DNA of 64,000 nt from Vespula vulgaris. Lineage: Eukaryota > Arthropoda > Insecta > Hymenoptera > Vespidae. Shown piece after piece: positions 37,093 through 51,115 of the stretch. How positions within the stretch are numbered: the first letter of the stretch is position 1; every line of letters begins with the position of its first letter. The stretch lies in the NCBI RefSeq assembly GCF_905475345.1, contig NC_066601.1:3670001-3734000 (forward strand). The letters are read 5' to 3'. The notes below the pieces were generated by a model. The model saw only the letters and a program-made list of their open reading frames with translations, did no database searches and had not been told where the DNA came from. The position numbers and the translations under genes are program-made.

Positions 37093-40000
37093 TTAGATAT
37101 CACGTGGATCATGTGGATCGGGTAATTTTTGCCAATTTGGCTCTACACCCCAAATTTCACGGGCATATTCAGCAATTGTTCGATCGGAAGAGAATTTTCC
37201 AGAAGATGCTATATTATATATCGCCATCTCTACCCATTTGTTTTCATCCTAGAATATAAGACGTTTCAATACATATCCCATAGCAGATGTTGAAATTTTA
37301 ACAAAAATGTAATAATTTTGCTTAACAAATGAAAATTACAAATTATAATTACCTGATATACTTGGCTGACTTTCTCTTGCATACGAACATAGCTTTCAAA
37401 ATCTGCTAAAAGATAAAATCTATCCCATTTAAGCAGCACATCAGCGATATCTTTAAATTCGTCTGGATTATTAGGACTGAAGAAACCTCCTTGAATTTGA
37501 TCGATACACTGTTTTGCTTCTGGTAATTTATTATAATAATCATAAGCATTGTAGCCTCTTCTTTTCAAGTCTTCAACTTCGTCTACGGTCATGCCAAAAA
37601 TGAAAATGTTATCATTTCCCATTTCTTCTGCCATTTCTACGTTAGCTCCATCCAAAGTACCGATTGTAAGAGCACCATTCAACTAAAACATTAAGTATAT
37701 TTGATTTTCTTCTTTCCTTTTATTTATTTTTTTTTTCTTTTCACTTTGTAGATAGAATTGGTTTATTCGTTATTACCATAAACTTCATATTTCCAGTGCC
37801 TGATGCTTCAGTACCCGCAGTAGAAATCTGTTCACTCAGATCTGCAGCAGGAATAATCCTTTCAGCCAAAGTTACTCTATAATTCTCTAAGAAGATCAAC
37901 TTCAGTTTATTTCCTACAATAGGATCGTTATTGATAACACTTGCAACGCTACAAATTAGTTTAATAATCTTTTTAGCTAGATGGTAGCCTGGTGCTGCCT
38001 TTCCACCTATCATGACAGTTCTTGGCACGAACGGTGCGGACGGATCTTTCTTTATACGATTGTACAATGTAATAACATGAAGACAATTTAATAGTTGTCG
38101 TTTATATTCATGGATACGTTTCACCTAACATGAATCATATTTATTAGTGAGTTCAACGATAAAATAATATAAACCAATTAAATTTGAGTATCTATTATTT
38201 TTACCTGAATATCGAAAATTGAGGCAGGATTTATTTTAACCCCATAATCTTTTTCTAACATTTGAGCTAAACGTAATTTATTTTCCTGTTTAACTTTGAC
38301 TATAGCTCGTTGAAAGACTGGATCTTTGGCATATTGTTTAATCTGTTCCAATTGTTCTAAATGTACAACCCAATCGCTTCCTATTTTCTATAAATTACAA
38401 ATAGAAAAAAAAATGTTTATACATTTACATCTGTGTTATTATAATAAAAAAAATAACATATACATACTTCTTCAATAATATCGGATAGATTTGGATTGCA
38501 AAGAAGTAACCATCTTCTAGGTGTAATACCATTGGTTTTGTTTTGGAATTTTTCAGGATTCAACTCATAGAAATCTCTAAATCTGTATAAGAATTGTCAA
38601 AATAAATTATTTTCGATATCACTTTAATGATTCATTAATTAATTCATTGGATTTACTACTTACACACTGTCTTTCAAAATCTCTGAATGTATTTGTGCGA
38701 CTCCATTGATGGCGTGACTACCAACAATAGATAAATGAGCCATATTCACTCGTTTTTCACCTTCTTCCTCGATCAAAGACATACGACGAAGACGATCCAT
38801 ATCACCAGGAAATTTGGCAGAGACTCGTTCAAGATGTAAATGATTTATGTGATAAATAATTTGCAAGTGCCGTGGAAGGATACTATCTAACATGCTAGTA
38901 GGCCATCTTTCAAGAGCTTCTGGTAGAACAGTGTGATTTGTATAAGCACACGTTCGCGTTGTTACTTCCCACGCCTTAAAGATACGTAATTTATATATAG
39001 ATTATATAAATTATTTAATAAAAAATATCTCGTCCAATCAAAAATGGATATCTAATAAAAATTATCTTGACTACCTTATCCCACGAAAGTCCTTCAACAT
39101 CAATAAGAATTCTCATAAGTTCGGGAATAGCTAACGAAGGATGAGTGTCATTCAACTGAATGGCCACTTTATCGGGGAAAGCATCGAATTCGGTTCTGTA
39201 ATGTTCCTTCGATCCAAACTTGCTAGCTTTGTAACGACGAATTATATCTTGAAGAGTAGCGGCGACCATGAAATATTCTTGTTTCAAACGAAGTTCTTTT
39301 CCCTCGAAGAAATTATCATTAGGATACAAGACTCTGCTTATATTTTCTGCCAAATTACGATCAATAACAGCTTGGACGTAATCACCGTCGTTGACTGAAA
39401 AATGCAATATAATTTAAATTAAAAGATAACGTGGCGCTTTTTCAAATAAAAAAAAAAGAAGAATTAATCGGGATCTTACAGAATTTCAAATTGAATTCGA
39501 TTGGTGATTTGGCAGACCATAATCTCAAAGTATTAACCACATTATTTTTATATCCAGGAATTGGATTATCATAAGGCATTGCAAATACGACCTAAAAATT
39601 AATATATATAATTTACAATAATTTAATTACATGAGTATATAAAATAACTTATGTTACGAACCTGCGTGTTCACCCATTTCTTGCCTTCAGGAGTGTCAAT
39701 AACGTGTCCATAGAAATTAACTGGAAGCATAAATTCTGGTCTTGCTTTTTCCCAAGGATTACCATATCTCAACCAATCGTCTGGTTCTTCACTTTGTTCT
39801 CCATTTTTTATCTTTTGTGCGAATATACCATATTCGTATCTTATTCCATAACCGTAAGCAGCCAAGCCCAAAGTAGCCATACTATCTAAGAAACAAGCAG
39901 CCAATCTTCCTAAACCTCCATTTCCAAGTCCAGCATCCTCTTCCAACTCTTCTAATTCTTCTATATCCAAACCCATCTGTGAAATATTATAATAAAATGT

Positions 40001-42800
40001 TAAGATACGAAATTCTACATCGATCTCAAATAAATAAAATATTATTTTCACGCAAATTGCGTCACTCGCCTGATACATAGCTTCATCGCACGCACCCTGA
40101 ATTCCCAGATTGATCATCGTATTTTGCAATGCCCTTCCCATGTAATATTCGAGAGAAAGATAGTATACTCTCTAAAATAACAGAAAAAGAAAAAAAAATT
40201 ATATTCTAGATTACATTCTAGATCAATAATTTATTATCACAATGTGACAAATAACGCAGTTTATCGTGTGTCTAATTGACAAATTGTATTTTTTTTTTTT
40301 TGATCAAGGGTCGATTTAAAATTAACGACAAAATTAGATTTATAATGAATCAACTAATTGCAAGATTAGTTTTGCATTTGAAGTGAATAATAATGATCTA
40401 TAATAAGTGATAATTAGTTACTTCAGAAGACAAGGACATTCGATACGATAGGTCACGTAGATGCCTCCTGACTTGCTTAAGGTCATGTCAAAGTCATCCA
40501 TTAAATACGTCCGCGAGTTACAACTTATTAAAAAATAATATCAAACATTTTTATATTTTTATTTATTAATCTAAATAAAATGAAAGATTATTTCTTAACG
40601 AAAAAAATTGTGAAACACGTTTTTACACGTGATAGACTAAAATATATACGGCATAATATAGGATAAAAATAAATTTATCTTTCGCATGAGGTCACTGACC
40701 GCTTTTAAAATATAATCCGAAAATATCGTATTATCGATTATATCGGAACATTTATTAGTCGAAATTACAATATATTGATCTATAATTTTTTATTTTACAA
40801 TACGATTAATACTAAAGGAAGATACAGCTTCGAACTCTTCTTTCTAAAGATTCGTCAAAGTATGAATTATTTTCGTACTCGATATTATTTCTTCGTGATT
40901 CTTTTTCTTTTCTCTCTTTTTTTTTTTTTTCATTAACTTACTAAGTCATACATTATCTGGACGATATCTTAAATTAGAAATTTGAGCACACTCACTTATA
41001 TATTTTATTATATTTAAGAATCTCGTCTAGAGCGAGGAAAAGTACCGCGTGCTGATCACGTGAATTTCTAGAATCTATAGATGCATTTTGTTTGGGATTA
41101 AATCCAAAAGCTATGAAACTATAGTTAAGAATTTTTGGCATTATATTGAAACTAATCGTTTGGCAGTGTACAAAGTGCACGCATATTCGCGGTAGACGTT
41201 GCAAAAGAAATAAAAACAAAAAAACAAAAGAAAAAGAAAAGTACAAATATGATAAAACGTAGATATATGGTAAAAAATAAATGTGTATGAGGAACGATTA
41301 AAATAGTCTAATTGAACATGAAGAGTTTAATATGATAAACTTTCAATACTTGAGTGATGTAATCTTCATGTGCACAGGGACACAGCATGCCCAAAAATAG
41401 ATTGTGCAATATGTTTTTCGTGCATTACTTTCACATCATCAACAGAATACAGATTGTGATAATTGTTCGGACTTAATATTTCGTAAAGTCACATATTTCT
41501 GATCCTGTATTTTTATTAGTGTATTCGCTATACCATAAACTTATCAATGATTATATGAGAGTCTCAAAGTTCACCCTAAATCGCAAATATGAAGTAACGA
41601 TTAATGTTACGACACGTATTTTTTTTTTTGCAAATCGTATATTCAAATTTTTTAATTGTTACTTTCTTTCATTTTTCTTACTTTCCTTATCTTATAATAT
41701 TATAAATATTATAAGATAATTATTAATAATGATAATATTATCTTATAATATTATAAATATTATAAATATTATAAGATAATTATTGATAATGATAATATTT
41801 TTTTGCAAAAATGTCTGAAATAATTTAATAAATAAGTGTATATTATATTGGTATTACTACATTCGTTTCTTGACCTACATTTTCAATATCATCTATCACA
41901 TATTATCAGGTCAACGAGGATAAAAAAATCAGTGCGATGAGAAGTCTTAAATACATTTAAGCTGTATTATATTTGTCAAGCATATTGATCTTAACAAAAC
42001 AGTTATTTCATATATATTTATACAAATATTCATTGTATTATGACTATGATTATACTATTTATTATTATAAATATGTTCTGTGTTCAGATAACGATACATT
42101 TAAGATATATAAGACCAAAGAAACCATTTGTCGAGTTCTGTGATTCCTAAATCTTAAAATAAATTTATTAGAATACTGTGTTAGTCACAAAATTGAATAT
42201 CGGTATAAAAAACATGATAAAGTTTGATGGAACTATATGAGCAAAACATCTTATACTTGATGTATTGAGATATAATATATCTTTCCTATGAACTACTCTT
42301 AATTTAAAATTCTAAATCATGTCTCCAAGAGAATCTATTATTGAGATACATTTACTTTTCTATATTTGATATACTAATAGACTAAGCGATGAAGAAGAAA
42401 ATGTTAAATTGCACGTATACTTATATAATTAATTCAAAAATTGACATTAATCCCGCCAATCTTAAGATTGCGATAAGAGAAGAAAGAAGAGAAGAAAATA
42501 TAAGAAGGAAAAAAAAAACAAGAATAAAAATTAAACCACAAAAAAATATAGTCTTACCTTTGGATCTTTCTCGTAATAATATTGTTGAGTACGAATCCAT
42601 CTGGATACTAAATTGTCTTTTACACTATGTGCTAAAGCGAAATAATAATCTCGACTAGTCGCTACGTTACGATCCTTGACTAAAGTATAATGAAGATGCC
42701 GGTTGAACGTCTTCTTGAAATTCGCGACATTTTCGACATCAACGATACCGCGTACTGAGATTTGTTTTCTCTTCTCATGATCCACATCGGCGTGCGACAT
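37093..42800 (-). CDS. GlyP: Glycogen phosphorylase
   Basis: PLP-dependent cytosolic enzyme releasing glucose-1-phosphate from glycogen. Eleven exons: 42558-42800, 40070-40171, 39662-39976, 39480-39591, 39075-39394, 38664-38974, 38468-38582, 38205-38387, 37777-38124, 37353-37682, 37093-37248. Together they give 844 residues, the length of the Drosophila enzyme. The regulatory phosphorylation site KRKQISVRG places Ser15 at the N-terminus. Other landmarks are ELEEDAGLGNGGLGRLAACF, VAIQLNDTHP, VKRIHEYKRQ, and GTEASGTGNMKFM with the PLP lysine at about 681, followed by NGALTIGTLDGANVEM. Exon 2 ends in a GC donor (CAG followed by GCGAGT), a GC-AG intron. The 2.4-kb first intron holds nuclear-receptor-like sites. 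Nothing essential is missing. Confidence 0.97.
40449..40700. promoter_or_regulatory. GlyP: Nuclear-receptor half-sites and EcRE-like palindrome in GlyP intron 1
   Basis: TAGGTCA (40449-40455), TTAAGGTCA (40477-40485) and TCAAAGTCA (40488-40496) are half-sites of the type bound by ERR, HR and FTZ-F1 receptors. AGGTCACTGACC (40689-40700) is an inverted repeat with one-base spacing, matching the ecdysone-receptor element consensus except at the last flank base. The cluster stands out from the AT-rich intron. Function is inferred. Confidence 0.4.
41686..41798. repeat. Direct duplication of an AT-rich palindromic unit
   Basis: A unit of about 52-60 bp occurs twice head to tail. Each copy contains CTTATAATATTATAA and its reverse complement, so it can fold back, and each ends AATGATAATA. 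The second copy has one extra 9-bp internal step. It lies in GlyP intron 1. Confidence 0.85.
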
Positions 42801-42892
42801 GATTCTTAATTAATTTCAATCAAAGAATTTCAATTCGTTCGTATAATAACCAAGAGATTGTTTGAAGAATTGTACACTACACTTGATGTGTG

Positions 42893-42938
42893 AGAAAGAG
42901 AGAGATAGTGAGAGAGAGAAAGAGAGAGAGAGAGAGCG

Positions 42939-42976
<38 letters not shown>

Positions 42977-42990
42977 AGAGAGAATGAGAG
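42893..42990. repeat. (GA)n tract upstream of GlyP
   Basis: Nearly 100 bp of GAGA repeats with a few interruptions, about 95-190 bp upstream of the GlyP start. It may lie in the 5' UTR or bind GAGA factor. Confidence 0.85.
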
Positions 42991-43102
42991 AGATAGAATG
43001 AAACACTCGTGACGAAACGCACAAGCACTCCGTCCAGCTCGCCGAGGGCGAATAGAACATATTGCCAAACAAATGGAGATACATATTCACCTTCTACAAG
43101 GT

Positions 43103-43143
43103 CGCGCATGCGCGTTACCTCTAATTTTTGCGTCTGCGCAGAC
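43103..43143. promoter_or_regulatory. GlyP: Paired GC-rich palindromes in GlyP promoter region
   Basis: CGCGCATGCGCG (43103-43114) contains a perfect NRF-1/Ewg-type GCGCATGCGC site. GTCTGCGCAGAC (43132-43143) is a second, related palindrome. Both sit in the most GC-rich patch upstream of GlyP, in a position suiting the core promoter. Confidence 0.5.
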
Positions 43144-44869
43144 GACGACGCGTAGAGCTTCCATATTCAAAAGTTCATCGCCTTGACTCGACAATCGTAG
43201 AAACTAAATTACTCTTTGATCGTATCAAATCAATTGATTAATTAAATAACCATTGAAATCTCCAAACTAATGCGACTTGTATATGTCAAAGAAATATTGG
43301 ATATGGATATGTTCGAAAACACGGCAAGAATACAAACAATCCAATTATATATCTTATTCAATGTAATTTTATTTATAAATTAATCGTATGGATGCAGATG
43401 CAATAATGAGAACTTCAAGAAGCGATACGCGTATTACATTTCACATTGTCAACATTTTGCTGTCAATTTTAATACAAAGATGTGGTCTTGGCCTAGATAG
43501 GTACCATGATATAATATAAAGTGACATTTTCATCTTTTGTTGTCTAACGTGTTCCGCCTCCTGTTATCGTGCAACAATTTTACAATTAAATGTTTGTCAT
43601 TTTTCATTTACACATATGATATATAATGTAATTGCACATTATACATATACATGCACACAGATATCAGGGAAACCTACCTAGTTCCGCAACAGCCATCATA
43701 GTTAGGTCTGCATCGATCAAACAACAAAAATTGACAAGTTTTATTTTTAATGAACGTTCCTTTCTTTCTTTTGGTAATTAATGCGTTTCATTAAAAATGA
43801 TAATTACATGATTTATCTATATAATTAAATATTAAATTTTTGTTATCACATATTTATAAATCATACACTTTCATCTCTTTAAGAAAATTTTAATATCACT
43901 GAATTGGATAGGTTTACCCTGTTATATATACATATATTAAAAATTTAATTATAATTAATAATGGTAATTATGATAATATTATGTAACTGTCAACGTCATT
44001 AGACATAATATACATTGTATAATTTGCATTATAATTTCTCTCGACTTTTAAACGCGCTAACAAACAACATAAGACACTGCGGAAGGGGAACTGTTACACA
44101 TTATATTGTTGTCTTCAAAATCATGTGATAAAAGAAAAAGAAACTCATTTATTAAAAGAAAACTTAAGACTACCATATGTTGTACAACAGTACCCCTTGT
44201 TCTTGACATTAAATCACATAATATAAGATATATACACATTAAGCATGTATATAAGCGCTTACAATAGCCTTATATCAATGACGTGACTTAGTACCAAGAA
44301 CAAGTGGACGTAAAGTGAAGAAGGATATCGAAAATTTGCGATAATTATGAAACACGTTAGTTAAAGATTACGACGAAACAGATTTCTAAAAAGTATCCTC
44401 GCATAGAGATTGCATTATTACAGCTAGTTAAAATATGTCACCATTGTATCATAGTTAATGAACGATTGATTAATTGCTAAGCATTATATACCTTTCTGTC
44501 TTTCATAATAAAGATACTTGTGAACAAAATGTCTATGAATGCATGAACATTGAATCTTCAGTCGATTTTCTTTTTCTCTTAGCTTTTCTTAAAAAGAGCA
44601 GTCTCTCTCTTTTTTAATGCATCTTGACAAAGATTCAACATGTGTGACATTCTTGTTCACAGTTTCGCTTTCCTACATTTTTTCAAGCAATCGCAGCGCA
44701 TACCAATCAAGCTTCTGCAATTTCTCTTCATTTTGCGTTCATATTGTTCTATCCACACGCGCTGTTACTTTTTCATTTCACTTTCTGCGTTTCTTATGCC
44801 TTTACATTATAATCCTTTCTGTTCTTATCAAACATTCTGCTGAAACATCTCACCATGTATGCGATTTTT

Positions 44870-47800
44870 TTAATCCTCCTTCGTTGGTTCAGGTTTTTTA
44901 ACTAGAGGGATAGCTGCCTTTATCCTGTCACAAAATTATATAAAAACAGTTAAATACACGTATCTCATATTACATCTCTTAAAAAAAAAAGAAAAACAAT
45001 TTTTCAATCACGTACTTGGCAGTAAACTCATCGACCTTTCCCTTAACCAGAGCCAGATTCTCATCGATTTGTGTTTTATTCGTCTCGTACACTTTTGGTA
45101 GCGTGAAAAGTGCGACGACACCTGAAATATCATAAAAATGTTACAATTTTATAGCTCCAACAAAGTACTCATAAATTTTCGTCTACCGACCAATGATCAT
45201 TAAAGTCATTCCATTGAACCATGAGCCAATGTAAGTGAAGCACCAAAGTAAAACGCCAAATTTGAGCGAATCAACGATGTCCTCGACTAGGAAGAGTCTG
45301 CGTAATTCGCTGATAGTTGCGTTTATATGAGCTACCGCAATATCCGCGAGTTCGTGCGTCTTTTCGGTAGGTAATGTAAGATCTAAATCAAGAACGTATC
45401 TAAAAAAAAAAAAAAAGAAACAAGGAAAAAGAATTAGACGGAAATATTATTATAAAATCTTTTTAAACTTAAACTTTAAACAAAGTAAACTTACTTAAAC
45501 GGATGTCCATCTGAAGTTTTTTGGATAGCCTGAAGTACACTTTTGTAGATACGAAAGGCTACCGTGGCGATAAGAATGAGTAATGATAAATAAGCAAGTA
45601 CGCTGATCAGACTGAAGTAGGCCAGCGACAAAAGCAACCCTAAGGTCGCTCCGAAGACAGCTCCTGATTTCTTTGGATCGCGCCAGTAGATCAGAGTGGC
45701 CACTGTAAAAAAAACAATTACGCTATAATTTCATTATTATTACCATAAACTTATAACATAGGACACACATCAATTTTATTCATTTTTACAAATCACACTG
45801 CTACTTTTGTACAATCATATTTTTCACATATAACAACATTGATAATATTTATTTTTACAATATCAAATATTTTCAATTGTTCATTCACATCAACATGATT
45901 AACATTAAACACAGAAATTATAAAATGTTTAGTGAAATTGGTGCGATTAAAAAGAGACACTGTATAAAGTGAATATTTTATCAAATATTATTATTATTAT
46001 TATTATTATTATACCATGAAGTAATAAATGATTGGACTTGGTGAATCCTCTTCTATTAGAAATACTTCTACAAACTAAAAATAAACCACATAAGAGACGG
46101 AAATATGTTATCTCGGTGAAATGCTTTCCTCGACATAAAAGCGTTAAACGAGTAGTTGCATCGAACAGTCAGTTCCCCCTGAAGAGGATGAGTCGTACTG
46201 TTATTCTGTTACAGTCTAATAACCCTTAGTCTTCCCCTTTATTCCTTTTTTCAACTATACGACTTTTTTCATCTTTTTCGTTTTTCTCTTCTATTGTTCA
46301 ATTCTTTTCTTTTTTTAATCCCTAATCAGAGTAATTAGATGATCATTATAATAAAATAATCTAAAAATTGGAATAAAATTGGAAAAAAATCAAAATTCAA
46401 AAAAATTTTTATTTAAACTTGCGTAAAATGGATAAATAAAAAAAAAAGTTAAGAGAACTTTCATAAAACTTTCAGTGTCGTTATTTTACTTATTTTAAAT
46501 GAAACGCTGCTTCCTAACGAGTTACCATGAGGATCGATTCATATATTATTGTCAAATTTTTTTTTTAAATTAATATAGAACTTATTATATTTTTTTATAT
46601 CAATCTAAAAAGATTTATATTAAATACAAACACATTAACAATTTAATATCATCGTTCATAAATGATTGAAATTTAAGTCGCGTGTTCTTTCGACCATATG
46701 TTTAAATTTGACGCATCAGTTGCGATAAGTAAAACAAAGTAAACATAGATATTTATATATAAATATATACACATTTAAAAAAATAAAATAAAATAAAACT
46801 CACCGGGATTCTCATCCGGCAAAACTTTCACCGAAGCTTTATATACGTTTCTCCTTGTCATTATCGAAGCGTATACTTTCTTACAAGAAAATTTTAAGAC
46901 GTCGTAAAATGCTACGTGCGTTGTGTATGGGAGCGCACGCGCGATTACAGAAGAGAATATATCACACCGGGCCGCCGCGTGGTCCGAACGATAACAACGC
47001 CACTACCGATTTCTACGGCAGATGTGTGAACTACGAAGCGCGACACGCCATATATTTCAAAAACGAAAACTTTCCAATTTTATAATATATTATCGAGGGA
47101 AAGTTTTCTAGCTATTTTTAATAACATATTCATAATGATAGAATACATATTTTTATCATTCTATATATATATAAATTTTTAGTCGTGTCCTCCTTTCAAA
47201 ATTTACATACAGCAAAATCCTAATCGCTTTCTAACAAATCCTTAAACTTCTTTCTAACATTTTCCATATTATTCTTATACGAAATATCACCAAATACGTA
47301 AAGTTCTAATAATAAATACAATTAGAACGTAGGAATAAGCTGGCGAGTGATCTAGACTCTCTCATTCTGAAGCAGGCATAAAGATTTTCGCAATTTCATT
47401 TGGCGATGATTCAGTTTTGCCACACTCCTAATAAATCTGTACCTCTCGGACCAGCGACAAGCCAGAGATTTTCTTTCAACGTTTGCCAAACCTTTAATAC
47501 ATATATACAAATGATTTACATGCATCGTTAGACTATTCAGAATTATATCAAACATTTTCAACCATTCTTCTAACATGTTTTGCATTACCCAGACATAATC
47601 CATGATATGACGAGAGAAGTAGAAAAAGAAAGAGAAAGAAAGAGAGAGAGCTATTGAACTCGTCTTCGTAAATGTGAGTAGAGACTACTTAAGAAATATT
47701 TTTAGCAGTCAACGATCGACCGGTGAACGAGCGGTGAATGATCGAAAACGATGTCATTATCATGTATACGAAATATTATTCTTATCTTTTCTCCTTTACC

Positions 47801-48659
47801 TTTCTTCAGGCTTAAAAACTTTAAGCACGTAATAACTAAAAATTTGCAGTTAAAATTACAGTCCTGGCCAAAAGTATCTATCTAAGTGATTTTGAATACC
47901 AATTACCCTTTTTCCAAGGCTTTTTAGGCTCGTAGCTAAGCTTCTAATTTTACAAACTAGACTTGTAGTTTTACAATCTGCAAAAAAAAAAAGAAGAAAA
48001 GAAAACAATCTATAGTCTCAGCAAAGAGAAAAATTGATTTTTAAAACCACTTGGTAACTATTAGTTTACCCTCTCTCTATACTTGCAAAAAACTTTCCTA
48101 CTCCTTTAGTGGCTACTATAGCGATATTTTCAAATGCTTCCTGATGAATAACGATTAACCAACAAGTTCTTATTAGAAGAACGTTATTCTGTTTGCACTC
48201 AACGTAGAATATTAATGATATCTTTTTTTAGATTTCCTTTATACGTTATTGAAACGGTTATCTTTTTTATTTGAGAGAATCCTATTCAACAATTTTATCA
48301 TTCTACATATGTGCGTAAAAGATAATGTTGGAGGTATACTAAATATGAAAAAAATGACTTGGATATAAAAATATAAATATAGAAAATATCTTATATATAC
48401 ATGTATGTATGTATATATATGTATATATATATATGTGAATATATATATATATATATATGTAATATTAGGTTGTTTTGTTACTTGGCTAAGGGAAGAATTC
48501 ATTCAAGGTGGACGTTTTATCGTCTTGAGTGCAACCAACCTATGTTACGGTACGTCATGAATAATGTAGAGAGTATATATACTCTCTCTCTCTTTCTATG
48601 TATATATATAGATACATATGTACATATACATATATATATATATAGAACGTGTATGCGCA

Positions 48660-48731
<72 letters not shown>

Positions 48732-49035
48732 CTTTCAGATTCTAACATAAGATTAAAACGTGTGTGTTAACACGTGAACAAATCTATTTTATGGGACGTT
48801 CTAAGAAAAAAAATATTTATGTAAGAGGTTCTATACTAAAATTCTTGAGGATTATTTCAAGAATACTTCTTTAAACAAATATTATTTATCAAACGTTGTC
48901 GAATTTTATACTTTATGCAGTATGAATATCATCTAATTACTATTCATTTTTTTTTTTTATTGAATATAATTACTGTGCTAGAAAAACATTTTAGGTATTA
49001 TTTTAAAATATTCATGATTTTGTAAATGAAAAATG

Positions 49036-49066
<31 letters not shown>

Positions 49067-51081
49067 AATCGAACCCCTTAAAATCTTCGTGAATTTTAAA
49101 TAAATTCGAAGAAGAGCAAAGACGATTCGTTTCTCTAAAATCTTTCTCTAATAATTTATCTCAATAATTGAATTCAATCTCTCGATCAACGAATACAAAA
49201 TACAAGCATCGTATTAATTATCTACAAATTACCTTTGACATACCGGTCACTGTTTTAATACAATACACATTAATGAAAATTCAAGTTAAGAATATAATGA
49301 ATCAAACATGATAGACGTTCTCTCTTTTATTAAGAATTACTCACGTGTTTTCTTAGTGATGGCCATATTTTCGTAGATAGTAAATAATCCACGCGTAAAT
49401 AATCCAAATCCGTTACGAAAAATTTGAAGAATGTTCAATGATTGTTACTTCTTTTCCTTTTCTTTTTTTTTTATTTTTTCTTTTTGTTGTTTCAACCAGA
49501 TTGACCAATTACGAAAGAACGTCGAGGTAGATAACTACAGCCACAACTTGGAAATAGATCGAGACGTTGTTAAATTGAACGAGGGATAAGAAAGAGGAGG
49601 AGAAGAAGGAGAAGGGACGAGAAGGAAGGGCTGTAAAAGGAGTAACCCAGACAATCAGATAGACAGACAGAAAGGGAGAGAGAGACAGAGAGAGACATAT
49701 ATACGCACATACATATAGAGAAAGAAAGAAAAAGAGAGAGAGAGAAAGAGGGAGACGACAATCGAGACACGCACGAGGTCGCGATAAAAGCGTATCGATC
49801 CTTGGATTAGGTGGGCGAACGGTATTACGCGAAGACACACTCGGCTTGACGACACCGGGCCAAGGAAACCAGCCGACTCGAAAATCTCCCCGAAAGAGAG
49901 AGAGACAAGCCTTCGAAAATCTGGCTTAGAGCCAACGAACCTGGCCACACGTTATATTTAGTTTTATCCGAGAGATCGAGCGAACTGCTCACGAACTACG
50001 ACGTAAGAGGGCGCATATACGCGTCTTCATACATATATGTGCATACATATATATATATATATATATTAAACTCACTATGTAAATATACTGTGGTATACAT
50101 ACATTTTTTTTTTGTTTTTTTTTCTTTTTATTTATTTAATTATTTATTTTTTTTTTTTTTTGAGTTAAAAGTGTACTTAGTTTCATATCGGAAAGTTAAC
50201 GTTTTTTTCTTGTAAGTATGTATAGTTTATGTAAGTTTTATATATTGATATATTATATAATTTTCTTTTTAGTAATGACAAAAACATGGATTTATAGAGG
50301 ATTAATATGGAAGACTAAAAGTTCCTAGACGTTTCGTAGTTCAACAATCTGGTAAAAACAGAATTAATATAAAGAGCCTTGAAAAAGAGTACTCGAAAAT
50401 GTTCAAATTCGCATTAGAAACACTTTTATCTCGCCACCTCTATTATAACAACGATTAATCAATACGGTAGATATTTTTTTTTCTCTAAAATTATCGATAT
50501 CATAATTGTTAGAAAGAATTTTGAAAGCTGTATAGAGGTCAAATTAAATCAACTAAAAATAATCGAGAATAAAATTCTTTTTTTTTTGTCAACTATCTGT
50601 CAACTTGACAGATCTAAAAATAGGTTGTTACTATCTAGTGTCAAATGTTGTATCTTACATATGCATCTTTCTCTCTTTTTCTCCGTAATCTTGTCTTTTT
50701 TCTTCCTATTTAAAAAAAAAAAAATAGATCGAATGCCATAGTATGGACCATCCAAAAGTCGTAAAATTATAAATAAAATATCGCTGAAGATATTTTGATA
50801 GGATCTAAAAACATATACATATAAAAAGGGACATATATACATATACATATATCTATTCTACTTTTCAATACATACATACATACAGACACATACATACATA
50901 CATATATACATGTTCAAATACCTTCGCACATTCTTGCTTTCTTACCTTTCGGATTCAGTCTTTCGGGGTTAAACCATGCGTCTGGAAAAAAGACAATTAG
51001 AAATATGTTAACATCATATTTTCCAACACCGTTAAGAATTCAAATGTTATTCGATATGACGTGGGTCATTTTTTTTTAATT

Positions 51082-51115
<34 letters not shown>

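Larger units (their letters stand above)
42801..44869. other. GlyP 5' UTR and promoter, then Rtnl1 3' UTR
   Basis: Immediately upstream of the GlyP start lie a (GA)n tract and a GC-rich stretch (43010-43160) with two palindromes. Beyond about 43400 the sequence is AT-rich and probably carries the Rtnl1 3' UTR, which ends upstream of the GlyP promoter. No other gene seen. Confidence 0.4.

Noticed and set aside
41345..41450. Possible C/D snoRNA in GlyP intron (TCATCA on the plus strand)
   Set aside because: No CTGA box D at a suitable distance on the GlyP strand.
42816..43109. Overlapping Ser/Leu-rich minus-strand frames
   Set aside because: They are three frames of the same (GA)n tract upstream of GlyP; the real start at 42800 begins the conserved enzyme.
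46855..47085. 76-codon plus-strand frame over the Rtnl1 short-isoform promoter
   Set aside because: It has no homology that I recognise, overlaps the first exon antisense, and is explained by the GC-rich promoter.
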